A stretch of 64,000 nucleotides of DNA, taken from NCBI RefSeq assembly GCF_007830355.1, contig NZ_VLKO01000003.1, forward strand, positions 124,231-188,230, read 5' to 3'. Shown piece by piece: positions 54,464-62,572 of the stretch. Positions within the stretch are counted from its first letter, which is position 1. Each line of letters begins with the position of its first letter. The notes below the pieces were generated by a model that did no database searches, was not told where the DNA came from, and saw only the letters and a program-made list of their open reading frames with translations. A program made the translations under genes and the position numbers. The stretch is from Flavobacterium tiangeerense (GTDB lineage: Bacteria; Bacteroidota; Bacteroidia; Flavobacteriales; Flavobacteriaceae).

Positions 54464-55978
54464 TTATTGAACGGCTTTTAAAGCATCAATGTTTCCGTGA
54501 CCAAAATCAGGATTTTTAGTTGGGTAATATCTTGAGGATTGTTTCATTTTTGTGAGGACTTGATCTCGTGTCCAAGTCGGATTTTTGGCCCAAACTAATG
54601 CTGCAATTCCTGCAGTAGTGGCAGTAGCCACAGAGGAACCTCCCACATAATCAGATTGATTGTCATAGTAACTTGTAACAGGAACTGTGTTTCCTCCTGT
54701 TGCTCTTTGCATAGCTATGGTAAAATCAATTTTATCTCCGGTGTGGCAAACATCACATTTTTGATAAGTAGTACCTTCTTTAACGCCTGTTACAGCCACT
54801 GCTTCGGGCATCCAAGCTGGGAAAATAACTCCAACAAAAGTGGTGAATGTTGTAGAAGTTCCACCGGCGCAGAATATCAATTTACCTCGGCTGTGAGCGT
54901 ATTTTACACCATCAGAAATTTTCCCTACCGAAAATATGTATCCCATAGACATAGATATAATTTTTACATTCGGGTTATTACCTAAACCGGTAAAGGCATC
55001 TTTAACACCATTTTGTTCGTGGTAGCCTTCCAGTAATACGTTTTCTGCTGCTCTATAAGTAATTAAGTTGGCATTATAGGCAACGCCAACAGGCAATCCT
55101 TTATCATTTCTAGGTGCAGCCGCAGCCGCTGCCATGCTGGTTCCGTGTCCGCATAAATCACTAGGACCGTCTGTAGTGCTGCTCCATGGCCAAATAGAAT
55201 CTACAAATGTTCCAAATTTTTGAATAGTACGACCAGTTGATAATCCGTTGTTAAAACTAGAGCCTAGTAAAGTTTGGTTTGGTGAGGTACCAGTGTCGAT
55301 AACGCCAATTGTAATTCCTCGTCCAGTGCTTACATTCCAAGCGGATGGAATATTATGTTGGTAAAATGCCCAAGGCACTCTTGCATTAGGAGTGACGGTA
55401 GTAAAATCTGCCGTGTTTAAAGTAGAAGCTTCAAATCCACAACCTGAACTTGTGCTGGAGCTTGATCTTTCAACAGGACTTATTGCTTTATCACCTAAAA
55501 AACGATAATCAGCAGGTTCAACATATCGAATTAAATTGCTTTGTCTTAAAGCAATAACGGTTTCTTGTTTGGTGATAACAACATCCATAAGATTCAAATA
55601 GGCATCGGAAGAAACTAAAACATCCTTGATTTCTTTCCCTTCATATTTAGAAATAAGTTGCAGTAATTCCTCTTGCATTTTTTGATTGTTTGATGATTTA
55701 CTTCTGTCAAAATCAGTTTCGGAATTTCCAAAACCAATTGTGATTAAATTTTGTCCTTGCAAAGCGGCACTCCAAATCATTTGACTAGACATTTCACTCC
55801 AATGAAACTGTTTGTTTGAAGATAAAATTTGATTAATGGTAGTGTTAATTTGTGTTGTGGTTAATGGGTCTTTTTGCAAAGGATTTACCGAAACGGTTTG
55901 GTTTTCGCTTTCATCTCTGCTACAGGAGGTGAACACAATAGCGGTTACGAGTACTAATCTAAAAAGTTTAAATGTCAT
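54464..55978 (-). CDS. S8 subtilisin-like serine protease, lipoprotein
   Basis: This 504-residue protease has signal peptide and lipobox FTSC (MTFKLFRLVLVTAIVFTSC). The propeptide-like region spans about 30-200. The catalytic Asp is in ITIGVIDTGTSPNQ, His in LCGHGTSMAAAAAAPRN and Ser in GGSSVATATTAGIAAL. The oxyanion-hole block normally AAGN reads IFCAGGTST, so the usual Asn is not at that position. It lacks the 190-residue insert of the other two subtilases in the window. Probably surface-anchored; activity is plausible but the missing Asn deserves a test. Confidence 0.88.
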   Translation of the reverse strand: MTFKLFRLVLVTAIVFTSCSRDESENQTVSVNPLQKDPLTTTQINTTINQILSSNKQFHWSEMSSQMIWSAALQGQNLITIGFGNSETDFDRSKSSNNQKMQEELLQLISKYEGKEIKDVLVSSDAYLNLMDVVITKQETVIALRQSNLIRYVEPADYRFLGDKAISPVERSSSSTSSGCGFEASTLNTADFTTVTPNARVPWAFYQHNIPSAWNVSTGRGITIGVIDTGTSPNQTLLGSSFNNGLSTGRTIQKFGTFVDSIWPWSSTTDGPSDLCGHGTSMAAAAAAPRNDKGLPVGVAYNANLITYRAAENVLLEGYHEQNGVKDAFTGLGNNPNVKIISMSMGYIFSVGKISDGVKYAHSRGKLIFCAGGTSTTFTTFVGVIFPAWMPEAVAVTGVKEGTTYQKCDVCHTGDKIDFTIAMQRATGGNTVPVTSYYDNQSDYVGGSSVATATTAGIAALVWAKNPTWTRDQVLTKMKQSSRYYPTKNPDFGHGNIDALKAVQ

Positions 55979-56369
55979 ATTATTTTATTTTTGGTTAATA
56001 GATTGTGAATATAGCATTATTTTGTTATTAATTTTAGTAAAAAACTCTATTTTAGTTAAATAGCACAACTGTTAGTCTGTTTGTCTCTCATTTAGTACGA
56101 GGATGCATTCTTTTGAAATAAAAATCTAAGTTATTGTTAGCAGGCAATATAGCTTAATAGCTCGTTAGGAATGATATTTTGGTCACTATGGATAGCAACT
56201 TTTAAACATAAATTTTTTCATCGAACCGAATTTTAATTTTTAACTTTTTTTGTAGTTAAAATCAGTTATATTTATTGGATTATTTTTGAAGATGACGTGC
56301 TGCGTTAAAGGAAGTTTGCAAAAGAAGGATTTTATTTTTAACCCAAATAAAAACTTTAAAAGGAATAGT
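55979..56369. other. 391-base gap with promoter of the small membrane gene
   Basis: Between the subtilase (-) and the 56-residue membrane protein (+). It contains the -7 element at 56281-56288; otherwise AT-rich, with nothing else recognised. Confidence 0.5.
56281..56288 (+). promoter_or_regulatory. -7 element of small membrane protein gene
   Basis: TATTTTTG matches TAnnTTTG. An in-frame TTG overlaps this element, so it cannot be the start; the ATG at 56370 is 81 bases downstream. Confidence 0.5.
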
Positions 56370-56540
56370 ATGAAAGAATTAGAAACTAAAATTTGTACAA
56401 TAATAGAAAGGCTTAACACTATGAATGCACAAGGAAAAATACAAGTGCAGTACAAGATTTTAGCTGTTTTACTGAGTGTAATGGTAATTTTTCAATTAGG
56501 GAAATGTTTTGGAGAACTTATTTTTTATATCAATAATTAA
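56370..56540 (+). CDS. 56-residue membrane protein, unknown
   Basis: This short protein starts MKELETKICTIIERLN, has one hydrophobic helix (about residues 29-45) and ends GELIFYINN. The ATG at 56370 is chosen because a -7 element lies upstream and the region before it overlaps the promoter. No family is recognised. The size and single helix are similar to the tiny membrane proteins at 7507-8249, though the sequences are unrelated. Confidence 0.45.
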   Translation: MKELETKICTIIERLNTMNAQGKIQVQYKILAVLLSVMVIFQLGKCFGELIFYINN

Positions 56541-56616
56541 TTGCAAAAGCTTAAAAATTACTAATTATCATTTTTGTATTCACTAATACTTGCTAATCAG
56601 GATAGTTGCAAGAAAT

Positions 56617-56655
56617 AAAAAATAGCCTTTTAGAAATATCCAAAAGGCTGTTTTT
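56617..56655 (-). terminator. Terminator after DUF3078 gene
   Basis: An AGCCTTTT/AAAAGGCT stem (arms near 56624-56633 and 56641-56650), with T-rich sequence on the minus-strand exit. It closes the DUF3078 gene and can also act for the plus-strand small gene. Confidence 0.75.
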
Positions 56656-56670
56656 ATAAATAGGGTTTAA

Positions 56671-57522
56671 TTACAATCCGTAGTTTACACCTAAACCAAA
56701 TAATTGTCCAACTTGAATGCCTTTTATGGCATTGTCATCATAAATGGCTTGCACAGCAATATTAGCCGATAAGTATTTATTGATTTTCATCACCACATTC
56801 AATTGGTAATCAAAATCAACATTTTGCGGGTTATCAAGATAATTAGAATATAAATTCAGACGGTTTTGAATTGACACATTGGTCATGACATTTACTTTGT
56901 AGTACGCAGAGATACTGGCTCCAAACTCAAAACGAGAATTATCTCCTTGAAGTACACCAAATGACGGTCCAAATTCTGTGAAATGATCGTGTACAAATAT
57001 GGCTTTTGCTGCAGCAGGTGCAAAATTGACGCTTAGATTTTCGTTCTTTTTCCATAGCATACCTGGACCCGTTTGGAAATAAGCCGGAGAAAAGAAATGT
57101 GATATTCTGAGGCCGTTTTTATTATCTAAACCAGTGTCCATTTGAGTCTTAAAATTGAAGTAGGCCGAGTAGAACCAGTTTCCAGACGCTTTTTTACCCC
57201 ATAAAGAGTTGATCTCTAAACGGTCATCTGTTTTAGCAATACGCTCGTTACCTTTTATTTTACTTAATCCGTATGCCAATATAAATTTGTTATCCCAAAC
57301 GACATCGTCTTTTTTATAATTGAAATCGTAGTTCAAACCAAAATTTCCAGCAATGTTTGAGGTTCCTCCACCTAGCCATTCTTTATTGTATGAAGATTGA
57401 CTAAACAGTAAAGAAACGTTTCCTTTTCTTGTCCAAGCTTTGGTAGAATCCTTAGGTGTTTCTTGAGCGTTTACAACTGATAACGCAAAAATAAATACAA
57501 GTGTAAGTAGTGTTTTTTTCAT
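56671..57522 (-). CDS. DUF3078 outer-membrane protein
   Basis: This 283-residue protein has a signal peptide (1-19, ...LSVVNA). The body is a beta-barrel with the DUF3078 words WTRKGNVSLLFSQSSYNKEW, LGGGTSNIAGNFGLNYDFNY, WFYSAYFNFKTQMDTGLD and a final FGLGVNYGL. The family is restricted to Bacteroidota and of unknown function. It is preceded by a -7 element (57542-57549) with a very short leader, and followed by a terminator at 56617-56655. Confidence 0.9.
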   Translation of the reverse strand: MKKTLLTLVFIFALSVVNAQETPKDSTKAWTRKGNVSLLFSQSSYNKEWLGGGTSNIAGNFGLNYDFNYKKDDVVWDNKFILAYGLSKIKGNERIAKTDDRLEINSLWGKKASGNWFYSAYFNFKTQMDTGLDNKNGLRISHFFSPAYFQTGPGMLWKKNENLSVNFAPAAAKAIFVHDHFTEFGPSFGVLQGDNSRFEFGASISAYYKVNVMTNVSIQNRLNLYSNYLDNPQNVDFDYQLNVVMKINKYLSANIAVQAIYDDNAIKGIQVGQLFGLGVNYGL

Positions 57523-57541
57523 ATTATTAAGTTTATATTCA

Positions 57542-57549
57542 CAAATGTA
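57542..57549 (-). promoter_or_regulatory. -7 element of DUF3078 gene
   Basis: TACATTTG on the minus strand matches TAnnTTTG, 20 bases before the ATG. Confidence 0.6.
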
Positions 57550-58375
57550 TATAAAAAAATAATACCACTAATATACTTAAGTTATTGGAAACAAGTCTTA
57601 TACGACTTAATTAGATTGTAATAAATACTTGTGTACCAAGAATAAATAAGTTTAAAATGACCATTGTCAAAATTTTGTTCTTGTAAATTAATTCACTGTA
57701 AATCAATATTTTAAATTTTATAAATGGATTTTTTTATCTTTATACTTGAATCTAAAAAAGTAATTTCTATCTCAAAAAGGGTGATAAATTTTAACAAAAA
57801 AAGCACATTTTATTTTTTAGATAAAATACTCATATTTCCGATAAGGAACATAAAAACTCTTTTTTAAACGTACAGAAAGGAGGAAATTGTTTTGACAAAA
57901 AGGTTTTGTATTGTTAAAACGGATTTATTTTTTACTGTTTTAAACAACGGCACTGCCGAACTAGCTTCGCCATACATAATGCTTCGCACAAAAGACTGTG
58001 AATAGTGAGCTGCTAGAATATAGACGCGCATGGTTATAATTTTTAAGCTAAAGTCAAGTGGACATAAGATGTTGATTTATTGTTTTAAATTTTAAATCTA
58101 TTTTTAAATCGTTTTTTCTATTCATCTCGTTGCCAAAGCTTTTTGGTCTTCATAGAAAAATATCCTTCACATTAAAGTCAATCAATAAGCATATTGAGGT
58201 ATTGAATACACTCATATAGGGTAGTAATTGCATTTTATTAATTTGAAAATCTCATATTAAAATACTAATTTTTAATAGTTGCAAAATTTAATATAGGTAT
58301 TTACTTTATCTATATACTTATTGAAGAAATGGAAATAAGTACTGGTTGTAATTTTTTAGATAAAATATTGCTATA

Positions 58376-58408
58376 AAAAAATGCCGCAAAACAGATATTT
58401 TGCGGCAT
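58376..58408 (-). terminator. Terminator after the small membrane gene
   Basis: Perfect 11-base arms (ATGCCGCAAAA at 58381-58391 and 58398-58408) flank a 6-base loop, with a T-run on the minus strand. Confidence 0.88.
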
Positions 58409-58420
58409 TAAAAGAAAGTG

Positions 58421-58813
58421 TTATTTTTGATATTTAGTGAGTATCGTGTTGATCTGTTTACAATCGGATGCGGAGTTTACTTCTAGCAAATCTCTTGTTT
58501 TTCCGTTTTTCAACGTTAGAAAATATTTTTTTCTACCAAACGAAACACGTTCCTCAACTCCTATTATTTGATTTAAAGGAATATTTTCTGTAGCCGTTTT
58601 TTTGAAATAATAGAGATACAATCCTATGGCGGATACCATACCTAAAACCAACCAAATCAATTTCATAAATCCAAAAGCAACTTGAGCATTGGATAAATTT
58701 AAGATTGCATTGACAAAAGTCACGATCAGTAACAATCGTACTATAAGAAAATGGCTCTTCAAACCGTCTTTAATTTCGAGTGAAGCAGTTACTTCATTAT
58801 ATTTGAATTTCAT
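58421..58813 (-). CDS. Small PH-like membrane protein, unknown
   Basis: This 130-residue protein has two membrane helices (about 22-42 and 49-70) followed by a soluble PH-like strand region (ENIPLNQIIGVEERVSFGRK, KYFLTLKNGKTRDLLEVNSA), as in YdbT/YdbS-type small membrane proteins. It starts 14 bases after the M1 aminopeptidase stop and shares its transcript, ending at a terminator. The function is unknown. Confidence 0.75.
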   Translation of the reverse strand: MKFKYNEVTASLEIKDGLKSHFLIVRLLLIVTFVNAILNLSNAQVAFGFMKLIWLVLGMVSAIGLYLYYFKKTATENIPLNQIIGVEERVSFGRKKYFLTLKNGKTRDLLEVNSASDCKQINTILTKYQK

Positions 58814-58827
58814 GTAAAAATCAACTT

Positions 58828-60696
58828 CTATTTAAAAACGTTATTCTCTTTTTTAATATCGGCCATTAAACTGCTAGGGTCGATGGTAATGCTTTTAATC
58901 CCCGATTTTGATTTTGGAATGTTGAGTTCGTAAGTAGGATACGCCCAAGCCCAATCAGAAAGTACCGTTCTTTTAATTGCTGGATACGGATTTTCTTTCT
59001 CAAAACTCATCATGCGCAAAGGCACATAAAAACTTTCTACTGTTCCATCTGTATATTCTACTAACAAATCAATTGGCATTGGCATTCTACCAATTCGTTC
59101 TAAAACTACTTTAGTTTGACCTGCGTTTTCAGTTACTTCTTTAATACCGTAATCAATAGTGTTGGTTGTTTGTGTCCAATCTGTTAAATACCAATCTAAG
59201 TTAGCACCTGAAACTCTCTCAGCAGTTCTTTTAATATCATTTGGCGTAGGGTGCTTGAATTTGAAATCGCTATAATACTTTTTCAAAGTCTTCATCAAAT
59301 TGTCTTTCCCAATCAAATAGACTAATTGTGTCAAGAAAAGTTCACCTTTACTGTATGAACTAATACTGTATACTCTATTTTCATCAAAACGATCAGCGTG
59401 TGTTCCTTGAGGTAACTCTTTACCGGAATTTACCATTGAAAAATATCCTGTGTAGCCACCCGCAAATGGATTTTCAACCTTTTTATCTGCAACTTCGTTC
59501 ATTCCTAAATCTTCCAAAAAAGATGTAAAACCTTCATCCATCCAACCGTGTTTAGATTCGTTTGAGGCCAATACGTGTTGGAACCAAGAGTGCGCCATTT
59601 CGTGAGCCGTTACACCTAACAATCCTTCAAATTTACCTTGACCTAAAATCAAAGTACACATGGCATACTCCATTCCGCCATCGCCACCTTGAATTACCGA
59701 ATATTGTTTGTACGGATAATCGCCTACGGTTTTGTTGTAAAACTCCATCAATTTTACAGTCAACGGCTGTAAATTTTTCCAGTTTTCAATGTACTGCGGA
59801 TTATTTTTGTACAAAAAGTGAATGTCAACACCGTTTGGACCTTTGGCAATATCATGGATGTAATTTTTATCAGCTGCCCAAGTAAAGTCGTGAACCATTG
59901 GTGCTTTAAAATGCCAAGTAAGTGTTTTTGCTTTTTTAGGAATGGAAACCACTACGCCTTGATCTTGGTAACCGTGACCAATTTCGTTAGGATTTTGTAA
60001 GTAACCTGTTCCCCCTAAAACATAATTTTTATCAATAGTAATTTTTACATCAAAGTCGCCCCAAACTCCGTGAAATTCTCTAGCAATGTAAGGATCTGCA
60101 TGCCAACCTTCAAAATCAAATTCAGCTAATTTAGGATACCATTGCGCCATTGAAAGTTCAACACCTTCAGCATTATTGCGTCCTGAACGACGAATTTGCA
60201 CTGGAACTTGACCGTCAAAATCTAGTGTAAAAGTTGTTTTTGAATTGGGTAACATTGGCTTAGCCAAAGTAACTTCAAGAATAGTTCCTACTTCTTTAGC
60301 AGATGCAGTGACACCATTTTGCTTAAAATTAGTCACATGTAAAAAGCCAATTTCGTTTGGTTTCAAGTTTTTGATACGGCTTTCTTTAATTTCTTTGTCG
60401 CCCACTTTAACTTTAGAAACCATTCTTCCGTCAGGATCTTTAATGTTTTGAATGCGTACATCCATTTCGCTGCCAGGCTGAAAAGCATTATTGAACAAGT
60501 GGTAGTATACTTTTCTAAGTGTATCTTTAGAGTTATTGGTATACACTAATTCTTGTGTGCCTTTGTATGTATAAGTTGATACATCCATAGTAACAGCCAT
60601 TTTATAGTCAACATGTTGTTGCCAATAATTTGAATTTTGTGCCCATAGGTTGCCAAAGCTAGATACTAATATGGTGCATAAAAGTAGTTTTTTCAT
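58828..60696 (-). CDS. M1 family metallopeptidase (aminopeptidase)
   Basis: This 622-residue exported aminopeptidase has a signal peptide (1-19, ...FGNLWAQ) and an N-terminal beta domain. The exopeptidase motif is GGDGGMEYAMCTLI, and the zinc site is HEMAHSWFQHVLASNESKHG followed by WMDEGFTSFLED (HExxH near 364-368 and Glu near 387). A tyrosine-containing segment (YSISSYSKGELFLTQLV) and the C-terminal domain follow. It removes N-terminal residues from peptides in the periplasm or at the surface, likely complementing the neighbouring subtilases. Confidence 0.95.
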   Translation of the reverse strand: MKKLLLCTILVSSFGNLWAQNSNYWQQHVDYKMAVTMDVSTYTYKGTQELVYTNNSKDTLRKVYYHLFNNAFQPGSEMDVRIQNIKDPDGRMVSKVKVGDKEIKESRIKNLKPNEIGFLHVTNFKQNGVTASAKEVGTILEVTLAKPMLPNSKTTFTLDFDGQVPVQIRRSGRNNAEGVELSMAQWYPKLAEFDFEGWHADPYIAREFHGVWGDFDVKITIDKNYVLGGTGYLQNPNEIGHGYQDQGVVVSIPKKAKTLTWHFKAPMVHDFTWAADKNYIHDIAKGPNGVDIHFLYKNNPQYIENWKNLQPLTVKLMEFYNKTVGDYPYKQYSVIQGGDGGMEYAMCTLILGQGKFEGLLGVTAHEMAHSWFQHVLASNESKHGWMDEGFTSFLEDLGMNEVADKKVENPFAGGYTGYFSMVNSGKELPQGTHADRFDENRVYSISSYSKGELFLTQLVYLIGKDNLMKTLKKYYSDFKFKHPTPNDIKRTAERVSGANLDWYLTDWTQTTNTIDYGIKEVTENAGQTKVVLERIGRMPMPIDLLVEYTDGTVESFYVPLRMMSFEKENPYPAIKRTVLSDWAWAYPTYELNIPKSKSGIKSITIDPSSLMADIKKENNVFK

Positions 60697-60713
60697 AGGT
60701 AGTTAAAATAAAA

Positions 60714-60738
60714 ATGGAAGGACAATTTGTCCTTCCAT
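60714..60738 (-). terminator. Hairpin between subtilase and M1 genes
   Basis: Perfect 12-base arms (ATGGAAGGACAA and its complement) almost touch, so the real loop is smaller paired bases opened out. A T-rich tail follows on the minus strand. It lies between the subtilase stop (60760) and the M1 start (60696). Confidence 0.75.
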
Positions 60739-60759
60739 AAAATTAAGTTTTTTTTTAAT

Positions 60760-62388
60760 TTATTTTGACATTTTCTCTGCCATTAATAAAGCGTTGTATG
60801 CATTTACAATTTTACCAGATTTTGATAATGTTGAAAACGAACGTTTGTCAGCTGCTTTTCCTCCAACAACAACTTCGGTCGTAATAGCTACACCAGATTC
60901 CATCAAGATTTGTTTTACTTGTTTAGCCGATAATTTTGGATAATACGAACGAATCAAAGCAGCAACCCCAGCAGTGTTTGGCGCAGCCATTGAGGTACCT
61001 TGTAAGTATTGGTATTCGTTGTTTGGAGTAGTTGCATAAATTTTTACACCTGGTGCAAAAACATCTACATTCAGTTTCCCAATGTTTGAAAAACGTGCCA
61101 CAACTTTGTCTCCGTATTCAAAATTTAATGCTCCAATAGTAATTACATTATCCGAAAACTCTTTTACTTTATCTTCAGAGTCATTTGGAAAATTCTCAGC
61201 AAAATCGATGTCTTTTGCGTCATTACCTGCCGCGTGAACAAACAATACATCTTTTTTCTCCGCATATTTTAAAGCATCATAAACCCATTGTCTGTGTGGC
61301 GAAAAGCTTTTTCCAAAACTTCCGTTGATTACTTTAGCACCATTATCAACTGCATAACGAATCCCTAATGCTATGTCTTTATCGTACTCATCTCCGTCTG
61401 GAACGGCACGAACGGTTAAAATTTGAACGTTGTTAGCCACTCCGTCTCCACCTAAACTATTGTTTCTAGACTGTGCTACAATTCCTGCTACGTGCGTTCC
61501 GTGCAAAATTTCGTTTTTGTCTGGACCCATTACATTATTGTTACCATATTTAGTATCGTTAATGTCGTTAGGATTATCGCCTACAACTTTACGGTAATCT
61601 GTTTTAAGATTATCACCATTAAGAAGTGCATCTTGAGCGTCTTTTTGTTTTTGAACCGCTACCTTAAGTTCAGCAACTGGTAAGCCATATCCTAACATTT
61701 GTAGCATTGTAGCTTTACTTTTAAGCAAGTTTTGATCTTGAGTGTCGATTGCCTTTACTTCTTCAGCAGTATATATCGTTTTACCTAAATGTTTTGCAAC
61801 AGCGGCATCACTTGATGTTAATGATTCAATCATTTCTGTAGAGCGAGCCTTAATCATTGCTGCATCGTCAACTTTTTTATCATTTAAAGCCTTAGCTTCT
61901 AGGTATGTTTTTTCATCTACCAATGATTTATCCTTGATGATTCTCTCGTATTCTAGATTTTCCTTTGTAATGTCTCCCAAGAAATTCCAGCCATGAATGT
62001 CGTCTATGTAACCATTTTTGTCGTCATCTATACCGTTACCCGCTATTTCTTTGGCATTAGTCCAAAGTACTGATTTTAAATCTTCGTGTTCAATATCTAC
62101 ACCCGAATCTACAATACCTACAATAACAGGCACGCCTTTTTTTCCTTTTAGCAATTCTGCGTAAGCTCTGTCAACGCTCATTCCAGGAATGGTATCTGTT
62201 ACTATATCCAGGTGACTCCAACGTTTTAGATCATTTTCAGTAAGCGCCGCCTTCTTTTTAACATTTAAAGGTGCACTAATGGTAACTAAATTCGAAGTTG
62301 AAGCACTTGAAACTTGCTTTGCTGCTCCACAACCTACCAATGCTAAAAAAGCAAAAGTAGAAATGTAAATGGGTTTAATGGTATTCAT
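60760..62388 (-). CDS. S8 family subtilisin-like serine protease, lipoprotein
   Basis: This 542-residue protease has a signal peptide with lipobox LVGC (Cys20). The catalytic Asp94 is in VGIVDSGVDIEHEDL, followed by the acidic calcium-like stretch NGIDDDKNGYIDDIHGWNF. The His block is canonical, HGTHVAGIVAQSRNN (near 297), the oxyanion Asn is in VHAAGNDA and Ser in GTSMAAPNTAG (near 465). It is a clear paralogue of the subtilase at 12326-14020, including the long insert between Asp and His (about 190 residues). A -7 element lies 57 bases upstream. Confidence 0.95.
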   Translation of the reverse strand: MNTIKPIYISTFAFLALVGCGAAKQVSSASTSNLVTISAPLNVKKKAALTENDLKRWSHLDIVTDTIPGMSVDRAYAELLKGKKGVPVIVGIVDSGVDIEHEDLKSVLWTNAKEIAGNGIDDDKNGYIDDIHGWNFLGDITKENLEYERIIKDKSLVDEKTYLEAKALNDKKVDDAAMIKARSTEMIESLTSSDAAVAKHLGKTIYTAEEVKAIDTQDQNLLKSKATMLQMLGYGLPVAELKVAVQKQKDAQDALLNGDNLKTDYRKVVGDNPNDINDTKYGNNNVMGPDKNEILHGTHVAGIVAQSRNNSLGGDGVANNVQILTVRAVPDGDEYDKDIALGIRYAVDNGAKVINGSFGKSFSPHRQWVYDALKYAEKKDVLFVHAAGNDAKDIDFAENFPNDSEDKVKEFSDNVITIGALNFEYGDKVVARFSNIGKLNVDVFAPGVKIYATTPNNEYQYLQGTSMAAPNTAGVAALIRSYYPKLSAKQVKQILMESGVAITTEVVVGGKAADKRSFSTLSKSGKIVNAYNALLMAEKMSK

Positions 62389-62444
62389 TGGTTTGTTTTT
62401 ATTTATTTTTGAAATATTGGTCTAAAATAATTGATTTTGTTACA

Positions 62445-62452
62445 CAAATATA
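62445..62452 (-). promoter_or_regulatory. -7 element of subtilase gene
   Basis: TATATTTG on the minus strand matches TAnnTTTG, 57 bases before the ATG at 62388. Confidence 0.6.
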
Positions 62453-62521
62453 AGGATTAACACTATGTTAAGAAAATTTAAATAAAAATGTAGTTTTTAT
62501 TTGATAAGATTCAAAAACAAT

Positions 62522-62552
62522 AAAAAAAGCTACCCTTGTAAGGTAGCTTTGA
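62522..62552 (-). terminator. Terminator after the gene cut by the window end
   Basis: AAAGCTACC (62526-62534) pairs with 62542-62550; a T-run follows on the minus strand. Confidence 0.8.
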
Positions 62553-62572
62553 TCTTGTATTTATTTGGTTTA

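Larger units (their letters stand above)
57523..58420. other. 898-base stretch without a recognised gene
   Basis: This is the longest empty region of the window: very AT-rich, with a local higher-GC patch near 57945-58030 (CGGCACTGCCGAACTAGCTT) that looks like a degraded intergenic repeat. No ORF with a convincing start or signal peptide, no tRNA and no riboswitch was recognised. The DUF3078 promoter (57542-57549) is at the left edge and a terminator (58376-58408) at the right. Confidence 0.55.
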
